Source: Devosia sp. (GTDB taxonomy: Bacteria; Pseudomonadota; Alphaproteobacteria; Rhizobiales; Devosiaceae). From it: a stretch of 11,405 bases of DNA. Of the stretch, positions 1 through 6,001 are shown piece by piece; position 1 is the stretch's first letter; each line of letters starts with the position of its first letter. The notes beneath the pieces are model-generated. The model worked only from the letters and a program-made list of their open reading frames with translations, searched no databases and was not told the origin of the DNA. A program made the translations under genes and the position numbers. Location of the stretch: NCBI GenBank assembly GCA_025352765.1, contig JANXSI010000336.1:1-11405 (forward strand), in the 5' to 3' direction.

Positions 1-42
1 GGTTGAGGTGTCGGCAGTGAGGCCGGCAGGGGGTTTCACACC

Positions 43-345
43 ATGAAGATCGAAAAGTTGCTCCGTCGCCTCAACGTTGTCCGGGCGGCGATTCAGGTCG
101 CGGGCCATTCAGAGACCGGTATTCCCGATCTCGAGATGGACGCGCTGACAGAAGATGAGGATCGCCTGCTTAAGGCGTTGTGTCACTTGGCGAGCGAATC
201 CACGGCTCACTTCGAAGCGAAGCGGGCGGTTCTCGCCTCACTAAGTGCCTACGCCAGCGTCCTTCCGGAACTCGCGGTCTCGGTTGCGATCGACGCGTCG
301 AGGCTTGCGGCGATTCACGTAAGCGAGATGGCAGAGGCTGCCTAG
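43..345 (+). CDS. Small hypothetical protein, 100 aa, mostly helical
   Basis: I do not recognise this protein. The ATG at 43 follows a purine-rich AGGGGG stretch at 29-34, a plausible ribosome binding site. The product starts with a basic segment (MKIEKLLRRLNVVRAA), has an acidic middle (residues 31-42, with TEDEDR) and ends in an Ala/Ser/Val-rich, probably helical tail. There is no signal peptide, no clear transmembrane segment, and no cysteine pair or catalytic motif; the single Cys lies near residue 47. Codon use is typical of the surrounding GC-rich genes, and the reading frame is cleaner than the overlapping one. It stands alone on the plus strand, 84 bp before the 3' end of tRNA-Asn on the other strand. 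I infer a small cytosolic protein, possibly protein-binding, with no evidence for a specific role. Confidence 0.6.
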   Translation: MKIEKLLRRLNVVRAAIQVAGHSETGIPDLEMDALTEDEDRLLKALCHLASESTAHFEAKRAVLASLSAYASVLPELAVSVAIDASRLAAIHVSEMAEAA

Positions 346-429
346 GTTGGTCGGTTAGGAAAAGGCTTAGGAGCGAACCGCACTCACGCCAAGAAACATG
401 TTAAAAATCATGATCTTAGACGTGAGAAA

Positions 430-505
430 TGGCTCCGCGACTTGGACTCGAACCAAGGACCTAGCGGTTAACAGCCGCTTGCTCTACCAGCTGAGCTATC
501 GCGGA
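430..505 (-). tRNA. tRNA-Asn (GTT)
   Basis: Read on the minus strand, this is a complete cloverleaf. The 7-bp acceptor stem pairs TCCGCGA with TCGCGGA, the D arm is GCTC/GAGC, and the anticodon stem AGCGG/CCGCT encloses loop CTGTTAA with anticodon GTT (470-472 on the plus strand). The T arm is CTTGG/CCAAG with loop TTCGAGT, the discriminator is G, and CCA is encoded at 430-432. The gene lies 73 bp downstream of the mobA stop on the same strand, with a candidate promoter of its own in that gap. Confidence 0.97.
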
Positions 506-530
506 ACAGGGTAGGCCCGAAGGCAGGGCC

Positions 531-559
531 CGTGTAGCGGGTTTGATTTCCTTTGCCAA
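531..559 (-). promoter_or_regulatory. Candidate promoter for tRNA-Asn
   Basis: On the minus strand, TTGGCA (554-559) and TACACG (531-536) are separated by 17 nt. This resembles -35 and -10 hexamers and would start transcription about 18 nt before the tRNA 5' end. The -35 matches consensus at 5 of 6 bases; the -10 is weak. It sits between mobA and the tRNA, so the tRNA need not depend on readthrough. Confidence 0.35.
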
Positions 560-578
560 CCGGTTTTTTGCGCTCAAT

Positions 579-1172
579 TCACGGGCGTGCGCGGGCGCGC
601 AATGCGGCCAGATCGTCTGGCGTGTTGAGGTTCGCGAAGGGATTGTCGGAGCGGGACGCGGCGTAGTCCAGCCGGCCGGCGCCGAGGCTTTCCGCCAGCC
701 GCTTGAGACTGGGTTGGGCGGTGCCGTCCCGCAGCTTCCCGGGCAGGTCGGCGATCGCGCTCAGCCGCCAAAGCGCGTTGGTCGGATAGTCCTGCGCGCC
801 GAATGCCGAGAGCACCGCGGGTGCCGACCGGAGCAAGGGACGGGCCCGCGCCACGAAATCGGGGGGAAAGAACGGCGTATCGACCGCCAGCGACAAAAGG
901 AACTCGACCCCGCTGCCTTCGAGCGCCTCGACCCCCGCCGCAACACCGGCGAGCGGCCCGGCGTAGGCGGTCTCGAGGTCAAGCACGGCGCGGGTCCCCG
1001 CTACTTCGAATGCTGCTTGGCCCACAGCCAGCAGAATCGGGGAGCACGCCCCGGCCGCGGCGATGGCGCGATCGACCAGCCGCAGACCGCCGATCTCGAT
1101 CAGCGCCTTGTTGAGCCCTCCCAGCCGCTCGGCCTTGCCGCCCGCAAGGATTACCGCGGCGATCTGGCTCAT
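579..1172 (-). CDS. mobA: Molybdenum cofactor guanylyltransferase MobA
   Basis: MobA transfers GMP from GTP to Mo-molybdopterin, making the bis-MGD cofactor of DMSO-reductase-type enzymes in the cytoplasm. The 197-aa product has the nucleotidyltransferase signature LAGGKAERLGGLNK at residues 9-22 (LAGG, R16, GG, K22). It also has GPLAG at 72-76, the metal-binding DTPFF at 98-102, and the C-terminal NTPDDL typical of MobA at 183-188. Length fits the family (about 190-200 aa). The ATG overlaps the stop of the upstream transporter gene as ATGA, so translation is probably coupled; no strong separate SD is visible. No other molybdenum cofactor gene lies in the window. A MocA-type cytidylyltransferase is the main alternative, but the C-terminal NTPxDL favours MobA. 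Confidence 0.9.
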   Translation of the reverse strand: MSQIAAVILAGGKAERLGGLNKALIEIGGLRLVDRAIAAAGACSPILLAVGQAAFEVAGTRAVLDLETAYAGPLAGVAAGVEALEGSGVEFLLSLAVDTPFFPPDFVARARPLLRSAPAVLSAFGAQDYPTNALWRLSAIADLPGKLRDGTAQPSLKRLAESLGAGRLDYAASRSDNPFANLNTPDDLAALRARARP

Positions 1173-2362
1173 GGCCGCCAGCGGCGCAGCACCAGCAGCA
1201 GGCCAATGCCGGCCAGCAGCCCCCAGAAGGCGCCGCCGATGCCCAGCAACGTGATGCCCGAGGCCGTGGTGACGAAGGTAACGACGGCCGGAAGCCGCAG
1301 ATCGTCGTTGGCGAGGGCGCCGCTGAGGGCGCCGGCAAGGCTCGGCAGGAGCGCCAGCCCGGCAACGGCCTCGATCAGGATCGGTGGCGCCGCCGCGATG
1401 AAGGCAGCGGCCAGCGTCGCCAGCAGGGCGAGGGCGAAATAGACAAAGCCGGCGGCCACCGGCGCCACCCAGCGCCGGGCCGGGTCGGGGTGAGCCTCGG
1501 GACCGGCGGCAAGTGCGGCCGTGATCGCCGCGAGGTTGACCGTCAGGCCGCCGAACAGCGCGACAATGGCGCTGGCGAGTCCGGAGAGGGCAAAGGGGAC
1601 ACCCGCGTCGACCTCAAAGCCGTTGGCCCGCATCACCGCCAGTCCGGTGAGGTTCTGGGACGCCATGGTGATGACAAAGAGCGGGATCGCGATCTTGACC
1701 AACGCCTCGAGCGTGAACACCGGCAGGACGAGCTGCAGCGACGGGAGGGCGACCGAAAGGGCGCCGGGGGCGAGGTTGGAGCTCACCGCCAGCATGATGG
1801 CGGCAGCGAGCACGGCCAGCGGCACGGCATAGCGGCGGGCTAACTTGAGCCCGATCACCCAGGCCACGACGATCGGCAGTGCCAGCCAGGGCAGCTCTGC
1901 CACTGCCTTCACCGGCGCAAGGCAAAGGTTCAGCAGCACGCCCGCCAGCATTGCGGCGGCAATCGGGCCAGGGATGGCGGCGACCGCGCGGGCCAGAGGT
2001 CTGGCGAAGCCACAGGCGGCAATCAACGCGCCGACGACGATGAATGCGCCGGTCACGGCCGCGAAGCCGCCAGTGATTGGCTGCAGCGTCAAAAGGAAGG
2101 CGGCGCCCGGCGTGGACCAGGCAAAGCTCAGCGGAATCCTGAGGCGCCAAACGACGATGGTGTTGAGCAGGCCCATGGCCAGGCACATGGCAAACAGGCC
2201 CGAGGCCGCTTCGCCCGGACTCGCGCCGGCATGCCCAAGGCCGCCGAGGACGAGGGTGAAGGTGCTGGCGTAGCCGACGAGCGCGGCCAGGACGCCGGCG
2301 AGAATCGGTTGCGCGAGGTCGCCCAGGCGAGATCCGGCGGTTTCGTCTTGCGGGGTCGGCAT
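1169..2362 (-). CDS. benE: BenE-family benzoate/H+ symporter-like transporter
   Basis: This is an inner-membrane secondary transporter of the BenE/YdcO family, whose characterised members import benzoate with protons; the substrate here is inferred only from the family. From the ATG at 2362 the protein is 397 aa, close to the family norm of about 390. It has roughly twelve hydrophobic segments, with family-like stretches PLSFAWSTPGAAFL near residue 73, ITMASQNLTGLAVMRANGF in the second half, and GGLTVNLAAITAA after it. The frame stays open upstream to 2497, but that extension is tRNA-Cys read as protein (TWRSGYAADCKSVYSG), so the start at MPTPQDE is preferred. No Shine-Dalgarno sequence precedes it. 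It overlaps mobA by 4 nt. A substrate other than benzoate is quite possible; no benzoate catabolic gene is nearby. Confidence 0.87.
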   Translation of the reverse strand: MPTPQDETAGSRLGDLAQPILAGVLAALVGYASTFTLVLGGLGHAGASPGEAASGLFAMCLAMGLLNTIVVWRLRIPLSFAWSTPGAAFLLTLQPITGGFAAVTGAFIVVGALIAACGFARPLARAVAAIPGPIAAAMLAGVLLNLCLAPVKAVAELPWLALPIVVAWVIGLKLARRYAVPLAVLAAAIMLAVSSNLAPGALSVALPSLQLVLPVFTLEALVKIAIPLFVITMASQNLTGLAVMRANGFEVDAGVPFALSGLASAIVALFGGLTVNLAAITAALAAGPEAHPDPARRWVAPVAAGFVYFALALLATLAAAFIAAAPPILIEAVAGLALLPSLAGALSGALANDDLRLPAVVTFVTTASGITLLGIGGAFWGLLAGIGLLLVLRRWRP

Positions 2363-2382
2363 CAGCGCACTGGGAAAAGGGT

Positions 2383-2456
2383 TGGAGGCCACGTCCGGAA
2401 TCGAACCGGAATACACGGATTTGCAATCCGCTGCGTAACCACTCCGCCACGTGGCC
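2383..2456 (-). tRNA. tRNA-Cys (GCA)
   Basis: On the minus strand this folds as a standard bacterial tRNA-Cys. The acceptor stem is GGCCACG/CGTGGCC, the anticodon loop contains TTGCAAA with anticodon GCA (2422-2424 on the plus strand), and the T arm is TTCCGG...CCGGA around TTCGAT. The discriminator is U, as in tRNA-Cys, and CCA is encoded at 2383-2385. The benE ATG lies only 20 nt beyond the CCA. Confidence 0.97.
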
Positions 2457-2470
2457 TCAACGCGCCGGTT

Positions 2471-2498
2471 CTTATGGCAGGCGATGGGTTTCCGCAAG
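2471..2498 (-). promoter_or_regulatory. Candidate promoter for tRNA-Cys (and benE-mobA)
   Basis: On the minus strand, CTTGCG (2493-2498) and CATAAG (2471-2476) are 16 nt apart. Transcription would start a few bases before the tRNA 5' end at 2456. CATAAG matches four of six -10 consensus bases; the -35 is only partly like the alphaproteobacterial CTTGAC form. I see no other obvious promoter for benE in the 20 nt between tRNA and gene. Confidence 0.35.
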
Positions 2499-2539
2499 GT
2501 TACGCGATCGCGGGACGCTGTCGGCAGAGTGTGAGTCCA

Positions 2540-2561
2540 GGCGCGCCCGACACGGCGCGCC
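2540..2561. repeat. Paired GGCGCGCC palindromes forming an 8-bp hairpin
   Basis: The octamer GGCGCGCC occurs twice, at 2540-2547 and 2554-2561, separated by CGACAC. Because the octamer is self-complementary, the two copies form both a direct repeat and a perfect 8-bp inverted repeat. It lies between the outward-facing tRNA-Cys and zinc-ribbon genes. There is no T-run on either side, so it does not look like an ordinary intrinsic terminator; a protein-binding site or a simple GC palindrome are both possible. Confidence 0.5.
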
Positions 2562-2609
2562 GAGACATCCCTTCACGGGACTGTGATCCTGCTCGGCTAT
2601 GGCACGGCC

Positions 2610-2840
2610 ATGACCGTTACAATGCAGCCGAACGAGACCACCAAAAGCCGGCAGCCGTCGGATTCTGCTGCCGTAGCCCCAGCTTTTCCGGCAGTCTCCC
2701 GGCCCTCGACGCATCAGGTCGCGGCACGCGCCGCCTGCCTGAGCTGCGGTGGGGCGCACCTCCACCAGAGGCCCAGCAGCTACCGTCTGGGCGCGATGGC
2801 TCTCACCTGTGCCGATTGCGGATATGAGTTCCGCGACTGA
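2610..2840 (+). CDS. Small zinc-ribbon-like protein (CxxC...CxxC)
   Basis: I do not recognise the gene, but the C-terminal half is a clear zinc-ribbon pattern. CLSC and CADC are separated by 20 residues (Cys 43, 46, 67 and 70 counted from the ATG at 2610), followed by an aromatic and acidic end, GYEFRD. The first 40 residues are Ser/Thr/Pro/Ala-rich and probably disordered. The start is uncertain: GTG at 2583 (85 aa), ATG at 2610 (76 aa) and ATG at 2622 are in frame, and none has a good Shine-Dalgarno sequence. Four cysteines in this spacing make a chance frame unlikely. It converges with the small membrane gene at 2872-3018. I infer a zinc-binding, probably nucleic-acid- or protein-binding, cytosolic protein. 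Confidence 0.55.
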   Translation: MTVTMQPNETTKSRQPSDSAAVAPAFPAVSRPSTHQVAARAACLSCGGAHLHQRPSSYRLGAMALTCADCGYEFRD

Positions 2841-2841
2841 G

Positions 2842-2859
2842 CCGACCGCCGTTGGTCGG
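2842..2859. terminator. Weak hairpin between convergent small genes
   Basis: CCGACC (2842-2847) and GGTCGG (2854-2859) form a 6-bp stem with a six-base loop directly after the zinc-ribbon stop codon and 12 bp beyond the stop of the opposing gene. Its position fits a bidirectional transcription end, but there is no U-tract on either strand, so this is a weak candidate. Confidence 0.3.
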
Positions 2860-2871
2860 ATATCGTACGCT

Positions 2872-3018
2872 CTAGCGACCGAGCAGCACCCAGGCGAACA
2901 GCGCGGCGCAGATGAACACCAGGACGACGACCAGCGCTGCTTCCCGCATCCACGACGTTGACGGTTTTCGAATGGTCAGTGCGACGAAGCCGTCGCGATT
3001 GCGCAGGACCGGTCTCAT
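2872..3018 (-). CDS. Small single-pass membrane protein, 48 aa
   Basis: The ATG at 3018 is preceded on the minus strand by GGAG with 5 nt spacing (GGAGTGACTATG), a good Shine-Dalgarno match. The frame is open further upstream to 3075, but that longer start lacks such a site. The product has a basic N-terminal half (MRPVLRNRDGFVALTIRKP) and one strongly hydrophobic segment at about residues 27-46 (ALVVVLVFICAALFAWVLLG) ending in Arg. This predicts a one-helix inner-membrane protein with the basic part in the cytoplasm. I recognise no family. It converges with the zinc-ribbon gene and diverges from the methyltransferase gene across a 174-bp spacer. Confidence 0.55.
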   Translation of the reverse strand: MRPVLRNRDGFVALTIRKPSTSWMREAALVVVLVFICAALFAWVLLGR

Positions 3019-3068
3019 AGTCACTCCAGGGACAGGCGCGCAGATAACGGGCTCTCGCTGACGCTGTC

Positions 3069-3085
3069 GTGACACGGGCTGTCAC
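3069..3085. promoter_or_regulatory. Operator-like palindrome GTGACA-N5-TGTCAC
   Basis: This is a perfect 6-bp inverted repeat with a 5-bp centre, lying in the divergent spacer between the 48-aa membrane gene (start 3018, minus) and the methyltransferase gene (start 3193, plus). Size, symmetry and place fit a dimeric repressor site that could act on either promoter. No regulator gene is adjacent, so the binding protein is unknown. Confidence 0.35.
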
Positions 3086-3118
3086 CGCGTTCGCACTCCC
3101 GCGCCCGGCGCCAGTACA

Positions 3119-3143
3119 GGGGGACAAAGCGTCGCTTGCCCCC
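3119..3143. promoter_or_regulatory. Inverted repeat in the methyltransferase leader
   Basis: GGGGG at 3119-3123 pairs with CCCCC at 3139-3143 around an inner imperfect palindrome (AAGCG T CGCTT). It lies 50-74 bp before the methyltransferase ATG. It could be a leader hairpin or a binding site; the inner part does not pair continuously with the outer stem. Confidence 0.25.
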
Positions 3144-3192
3144 CTCCCGGTGCGGCGCTATGCACGTGCCAGATCAGCAGCAGGATCCGACA

Positions 3193-3846
3193 ATGACCGA
3201 TTTCGCGCACGCCCGGAAAACCATGGTGGACAATCAGCTCCGCACCAGCGGCATCACGGACTGGCGGCTGCTTGCGGCCATGGGGGACGTGCCGCGGGAA
3301 AAGTTCGTGCCGGAGGTGCGGCAGGGGCTCGCGTACATCGACGAGGCCTTGACGATCGGCACCGGTCGGAAACTTGCGGCGCCAGCGCCGTTTGCAAAGC
3401 TCGTGCAGCTCGCCGAGATCGAGCACGGCGAGCGCGTGCTCGATCTCGGCTGTGGCACCGGTTACTCGGCCGCGGTGCTGGCCCGGCTCGCGTCGCATGT
3501 GGTTGCGGTCGAGGCGGACAAGCCGCTCGCCGCACATGCGCGCGCCGCACTGGCCGCGCTTGGCGCGACCAACGTCACCCTGGTCGATGGGCCGATCGCG
3601 AGCGCCGGCAAGGCGCATGGCCCTTACGATGTCATCGTCCTAGAGGGCGCGGTCGAACAGCTCCCCGAGGGGCTGCTCGCGCAGCTCAAGCCGGAAGGGC
3701 GCCTCGTGGCACTGATTGCGCCGCGCGGGAAGGTGGCCGTGGCACATCTGTTCGCGCGTTCGGGCAAGGGAATCGCCTCGAGTGCGGCGTTCGACGCGAC
3801 GCTGCCGCGGCTGCAGCCGGCGCCCGACCCCGGCTTCGTGTTCTGA
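3193..3846 (+). CDS. Protein-L-isoaspartate O-methyltransferase family protein (diverged)
   Basis: This is an SAM-dependent methyltransferase of the PCMT family, whose classical members methylate L-isoaspartyl residues in damaged proteins. The start at 3193 (MTDFAHARKTMVDNQLR) fits the alphaproteobacterial family N-terminus and has AGGA 7 nt upstream; the frame is open earlier but without support. The protein is 217 aa. The SAM-binding motif I is VLDLGCGTGYSAAVLA at residues 82-97, followed by the acidic VVAVEAD at 103-109 and the family-like LPEGLLAQLKPEGRLVALI near 157-175. The segment expected to carry the substrate-contacting TIS(Q/A)P motif reads GRKLAAPAPFAKL at 58-70, lacking the conserved Ser. 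It precedes tolC by 161 bp, an order common in rhizobial relatives. Family membership is clear; isoaspartyl repair activity is not certain. Confidence 0.87.
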   Translation: MTDFAHARKTMVDNQLRTSGITDWRLLAAMGDVPREKFVPEVRQGLAYIDEALTIGTGRKLAAPAPFAKLVQLAEIEHGERVLDLGCGTGYSAAVLARLASHVVAVEADKPLAAHARAALAALGATNVTLVDGPIASAGKAHGPYDVIVLEGAVEQLPEGLLAQLKPEGRLVALIAPRGKVAVAHLFARSGKGIASSAAFDATLPRLQPAPDPGFVF

Positions 3847-4007
3847 AACGCCGGCCCGTCGTCGCACCGTTACTAAATCGAGTATACGATGTGTTGCTGA
3901 CGCATCACTCGGCACGTCAAAATCGCGTTAACTTCTGGGCCACCTTGCGGCTGGAAGTTGTCTGCCCCACCTCGGCGGCGTAGGTTGGCGGCTCTGGAGA
4001 CTGAGTT

Positions 4008-5366
4008 ATGGTATTTTTTCGAAGTGTGCGGGCGGGCGCGCTGGCGCTTGTTTTGTGTTCTATACCAGCATTGGCACACGCCGAGACCCTGAGGGAGGCG
4101 CTGACCAGCGCCTATGTCAACAACCCATCGATCCTTTCCGCCTTGCTCAACGTCAAGGCCACCGCCGAGAACATCGCCCTGGCGAAATCAGGGAAGCTGC
4201 CGAAAATCGGCGCTTCCGGATCGCTGACGACGAGCTACACCGGTGGCACGCCCGACCCGGTTACCTCGTTGACCTTCGGGGCCAGCCTCAGCCAAAATCT
4301 CTTCGACAACTTCAAGACCGAGGCCGATATCGAGGCCGCCCGGGCGCTGACCGAGGCCAGCCGCTACTCGCTGCAAAATTCCGAGCAGAACGTATTGCTC
4401 GCCGTGGTGCAGGCCTATTGGAATGTCATCCAGTACACGCAGTTGGTGAAGCTGGCGCAGGACAACGTCGACTTCTACCAGGCGCAGGTGAACAGCGCCA
4501 AGGATCGCCTGAAGATCGGCGAGGGCACCAAGATCGACGTGTCGCAGGCCGAGGCTCGTCTGGCTCAGGGCAGTGCGTCCTATGAGTCGGCGATCGCGTC
4601 GCTGCAGACCAGCCAGGCGAGCTATGAGCGCTATGTCGGGCACAAGCCGAAGAACCTGGTCAGTACTTACAAGGTGGGCAGTCTCCTGCCGAAGTCGCTC
4701 GATGCGGCGATCAGCGAGGCCGTCAGCTCGCATCCGGCCGTGCTTTCGGCCAAGGCGGCCATCCGCGCCTCGCAGGCGAATTCCGATGCCGCCAATGCCG
4801 CGTTCGGCCCGACGCTGGACCTCACCAGTTCGGTCGGCAGCGCCGTTACGGTCATCCCCGGCCAGGGTACGTCGCTCAGCCAGCCGACCGCCAAGGTCGG
4901 GTTCAGCCTCGCCATTCCCATCTACGCGGGCGGCGCGCTCGGCGCCAACGTCCGCAAGTCCAACCTCAATCAGATCAAGAGCGAAGTGGACGCCCTGGCC
5001 ACCCGCGATCAGGTCAAGGAATCGCTGATCTCGGCCTGGAGCACCATGCAGAGCGCCACAGCCCAGATCCAGTCGGCGAATTCGGCCGTCTCCTCCGGCC
5101 AGCTCACCCTCGACGGCACCGTGCAGGAGCGCGATGTCGGCCAGGCGACGACTCTGGACGTGCTGAACGCCCAGTCGGAACTGACAACCGTGCGGGAAAC
5201 GCTGATCCAGGCGACGGCCAGCAAGGCTATCGCGACCTTCGCAGTTATCGCCGCTACCGGGCATCTGACCGCGTCGGACCTTGGACTCTCGGTCGAGGTC
5301 AAGACTGGCGAAGACTACATCGCCAAGGTCGAAGACGTCTGGGCGGAATTGCGCGCCCTCGACTAG
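4008..5366 (+). CDS. tolC: TolC-family outer membrane channel protein
   Basis: This is the outer-membrane, periplasm-spanning exit duct for type I secretion and RND/ABC efflux systems, acting as a trimer. ATG at 4008 follows GGAG (3996-3999) with 8 nt spacing. Residues 1-25 form a signal peptide (basic FFRSVRAGA, hydrophobic core LALVLCSIPA, cleavage after AHA, mature start ETLREAL). The mature part shows the two tandem OEP repeats. The first begins at ALTSAYVNNPSILSA and contains ALAKSGKLPKIG and LSQNLFDNFKTEADI. The second begins near AISEAVSSHPAVLSAKAAI and contains IPIYAGGALGANVRKS. Long Gln/Ala/Ser-rich helices (KIGEGTKIDVSQAEARLAQ) match the periplasmic coiled-coil barrel. Length 452 aa is normal. 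No membrane-fusion or inner-membrane pump gene is adjacent, so it probably serves several partners encoded elsewhere. A hairpin follows the stop. Confidence 0.94.
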   Translation: MVFFRSVRAGALALVLCSIPALAHAETLREALTSAYVNNPSILSALLNVKATAENIALAKSGKLPKIGASGSLTTSYTGGTPDPVTSLTFGASLSQNLFDNFKTEADIEAARALTEASRYSLQNSEQNVLLAVVQAYWNVIQYTQLVKLAQDNVDFYQAQVNSAKDRLKIGEGTKIDVSQAEARLAQGSASYESAIASLQTSQASYERYVGHKPKNLVSTYKVGSLLPKSLDAAISEAVSSHPAVLSAKAAIRASQANSDAANAAFGPTLDLTSSVGSAVTVIPGQGTSLSQPTAKVGFSLAIPIYAGGALGANVRKSNLNQIKSEVDALATRDQVKESLISAWSTMQSATAQIQSANSAVSSGQLTLDGTVQERDVGQATTLDVLNAQSELTTVRETLIQATASKAIATFAVIAATGHLTASDLGLSVEVKTGEDYIAKVEDVWAELRALD

Positions 5367-5406
5367 AGCAGCAGTTTACGCGACGCTTCCGGCGTCCTAC
5401 CCTTCC

Positions 5407-5433
5407 AACGACTCGCCATCCGGCGGGTCGTTT
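5407..5433 (+). terminator. Intrinsic-type terminator after tolC
   Basis: AACGACTCGCC (5407-5417) pairs with GGCGGGTCGTT (5422-5432) to give an 11-bp stem with one G-U pair and a 4-nt loop, followed by a short T-rich stretch. It starts 40 bp after the tolC stop. The T-run is short, so termination may be partial, and it ends only 8 bp before the ribosome binding site of the next gene. Confidence 0.6.
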
Positions 5434-5451
5434 GTCATTCGGGGGGAAGAC

Positions 5452-5832
5452 ATGAAGACGCTGCCATACTGGTTTGTCGCCGTTGCAACGCTGTTCGTCA
5501 TCGCGGGCATGGCCTGGGGCGTACAGATGTCGATTGCGCAGGACCATCTGCTCGCGCCGGCGCACGCGCACAACAACCTCATCGGGTTCGTGGTGATGGT
5601 CGTCTACGGGTTCTATTATCGTCTGGTCCCCGCGGCTGCCGAGACACGGCTCGCCCTTATCCATTTTTGGGTTTCGCTGCTCGGCGCCCTCACCTTCGCC
5701 CCGGGAATAGCGCTGGCAATATTGGGGAAGGGCGAGATGCTGGTGCAGGTCTCGACGCTCTTGGTCCTTGCCTCGATGCTGGTGTTCGCCTGGACGGTGT
5801 GGACCAACAAGGCCGGGCTGACCAATTCCTGA
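5452..5832 (+). CDS. Four-TM membrane protein resembling part of cytochrome oxidase subunit I
   Basis: ATG at 5452 follows a strong purine-rich site (GGGGGGAAGA, 5441-5450); an earlier in-frame opening overlaps tolC and is rejected. The 126-aa product has four hydrophobic segments, about residues 5-28, 40-60, 68-93 and 98-118. Segments one and two are joined by QDHLLAPAHAHNNLIGFVVM, with His 38 and His 40, then YGFYYRLVP, and His 71 opens the third helix. The AHAH-N-L-G and Y-R-L-x-P pattern resembles small stand-alone proteins related to haem-copper (cbb3-type) oxidase subunit I or NnrS-like proteins. It is far too short to be an oxidase, and no other oxidase subunit is adjacent. I infer a haem- or metal-associated inner-membrane protein; function unknown. 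Confidence 0.78.
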   Translation: MKTLPYWFVAVATLFVIAGMAWGVQMSIAQDHLLAPAHAHNNLIGFVVMVVYGFYYRLVPAAAETRLALIHFWVSLLGALTFAPGIALAILGKGEMLVQVSTLLVLASMLVFAWTVWTNKAGLTNS

Positions 5833-5839
5833 GCGCGGT

Positions 5840-5872
5840 TGTTTGCGCGTGTCTGTCGCGGGGCCGCAAACA
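5840..5872. repeat. Perfect 8-bp inverted repeat TGTTTGCG/CGCAAACA
   Basis: The arms at 5840-5847 and 5865-5872 are perfectly complementary with a 17-nt loop. The repeat begins 8 bp after the stop of the four-TM gene and is followed by TTTGGGG. It could be a terminator with a poor T-tract or a binding site in the popZ upstream region. Confidence 0.4.
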
Positions 5873-5906
5873 TTTGGGGAAGACCGAAGGAATCCAAGGC
5901 TTTCCG

Positions 5907-5935
5907 TCGCAAAATCGGCGGTATCGGCTTAGAAT
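5907..5935 (+). promoter_or_regulatory. Candidate popZ promoter
   Basis: TAGAAT (5930-5935) matches five of six -10 consensus bases and lies 66 bp before the popZ ATG. The hexamer 17 nt upstream (TCGCAA, 5907-5912) is only a partial -35 match, so the assignment rests mainly on the -10. A preceding hairpin supports transcription starting anew here. Confidence 0.35.
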
Positions 5936-6001
5936 GCAGAAAGACGAATCATGCCTTGCGGTGGGCGCAAATAGGTTCGTCGAGTGTTTGAAGAGGCCCT
6001 C

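Noticed and set aside
514..546. Hairpins GGCCC/GGGCC and CCCG/CGGG followed by a T-rich stretch on the plus strand
   Set aside because: No plus-strand gene ends here, and the orientation is wrong for terminating mobA or the tRNA. The stems are short.
543..1442. Plus-strand open frame of 299 codons
   Set aside because: Antisense to mobA and benE, which carry clear motifs; the product is Arg/Gly/Ala-rich with no domain.
2363..2497. N-terminal extension of the BenE-family protein by 45 residues
   Set aside because: The extension is the translation of tRNA-Cys and its flank, so the start at 2362 is used.
3930..3959. AACTTC/GAAGTT inverted repeat before tolC
   Set aside because: Only 6 bp with an 18-nt loop; easily due to chance, and no promoter of good quality could be aligned with it.
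3069..3983. Plus-strand open frame of 304 codons overlapping the methyltransferase
   Set aside because: Out of frame with the motif-bearing 3193-3846 gene, and compositionally an Arg/Ala/Gly shadow.
4188..5264. Minus-strand open frame of 358 codons opposite tolC
   Set aside because: Shadow of tolC with low-complexity Arg/Gly/Leu composition; the plus-strand frame has a signal peptide and family motifs.
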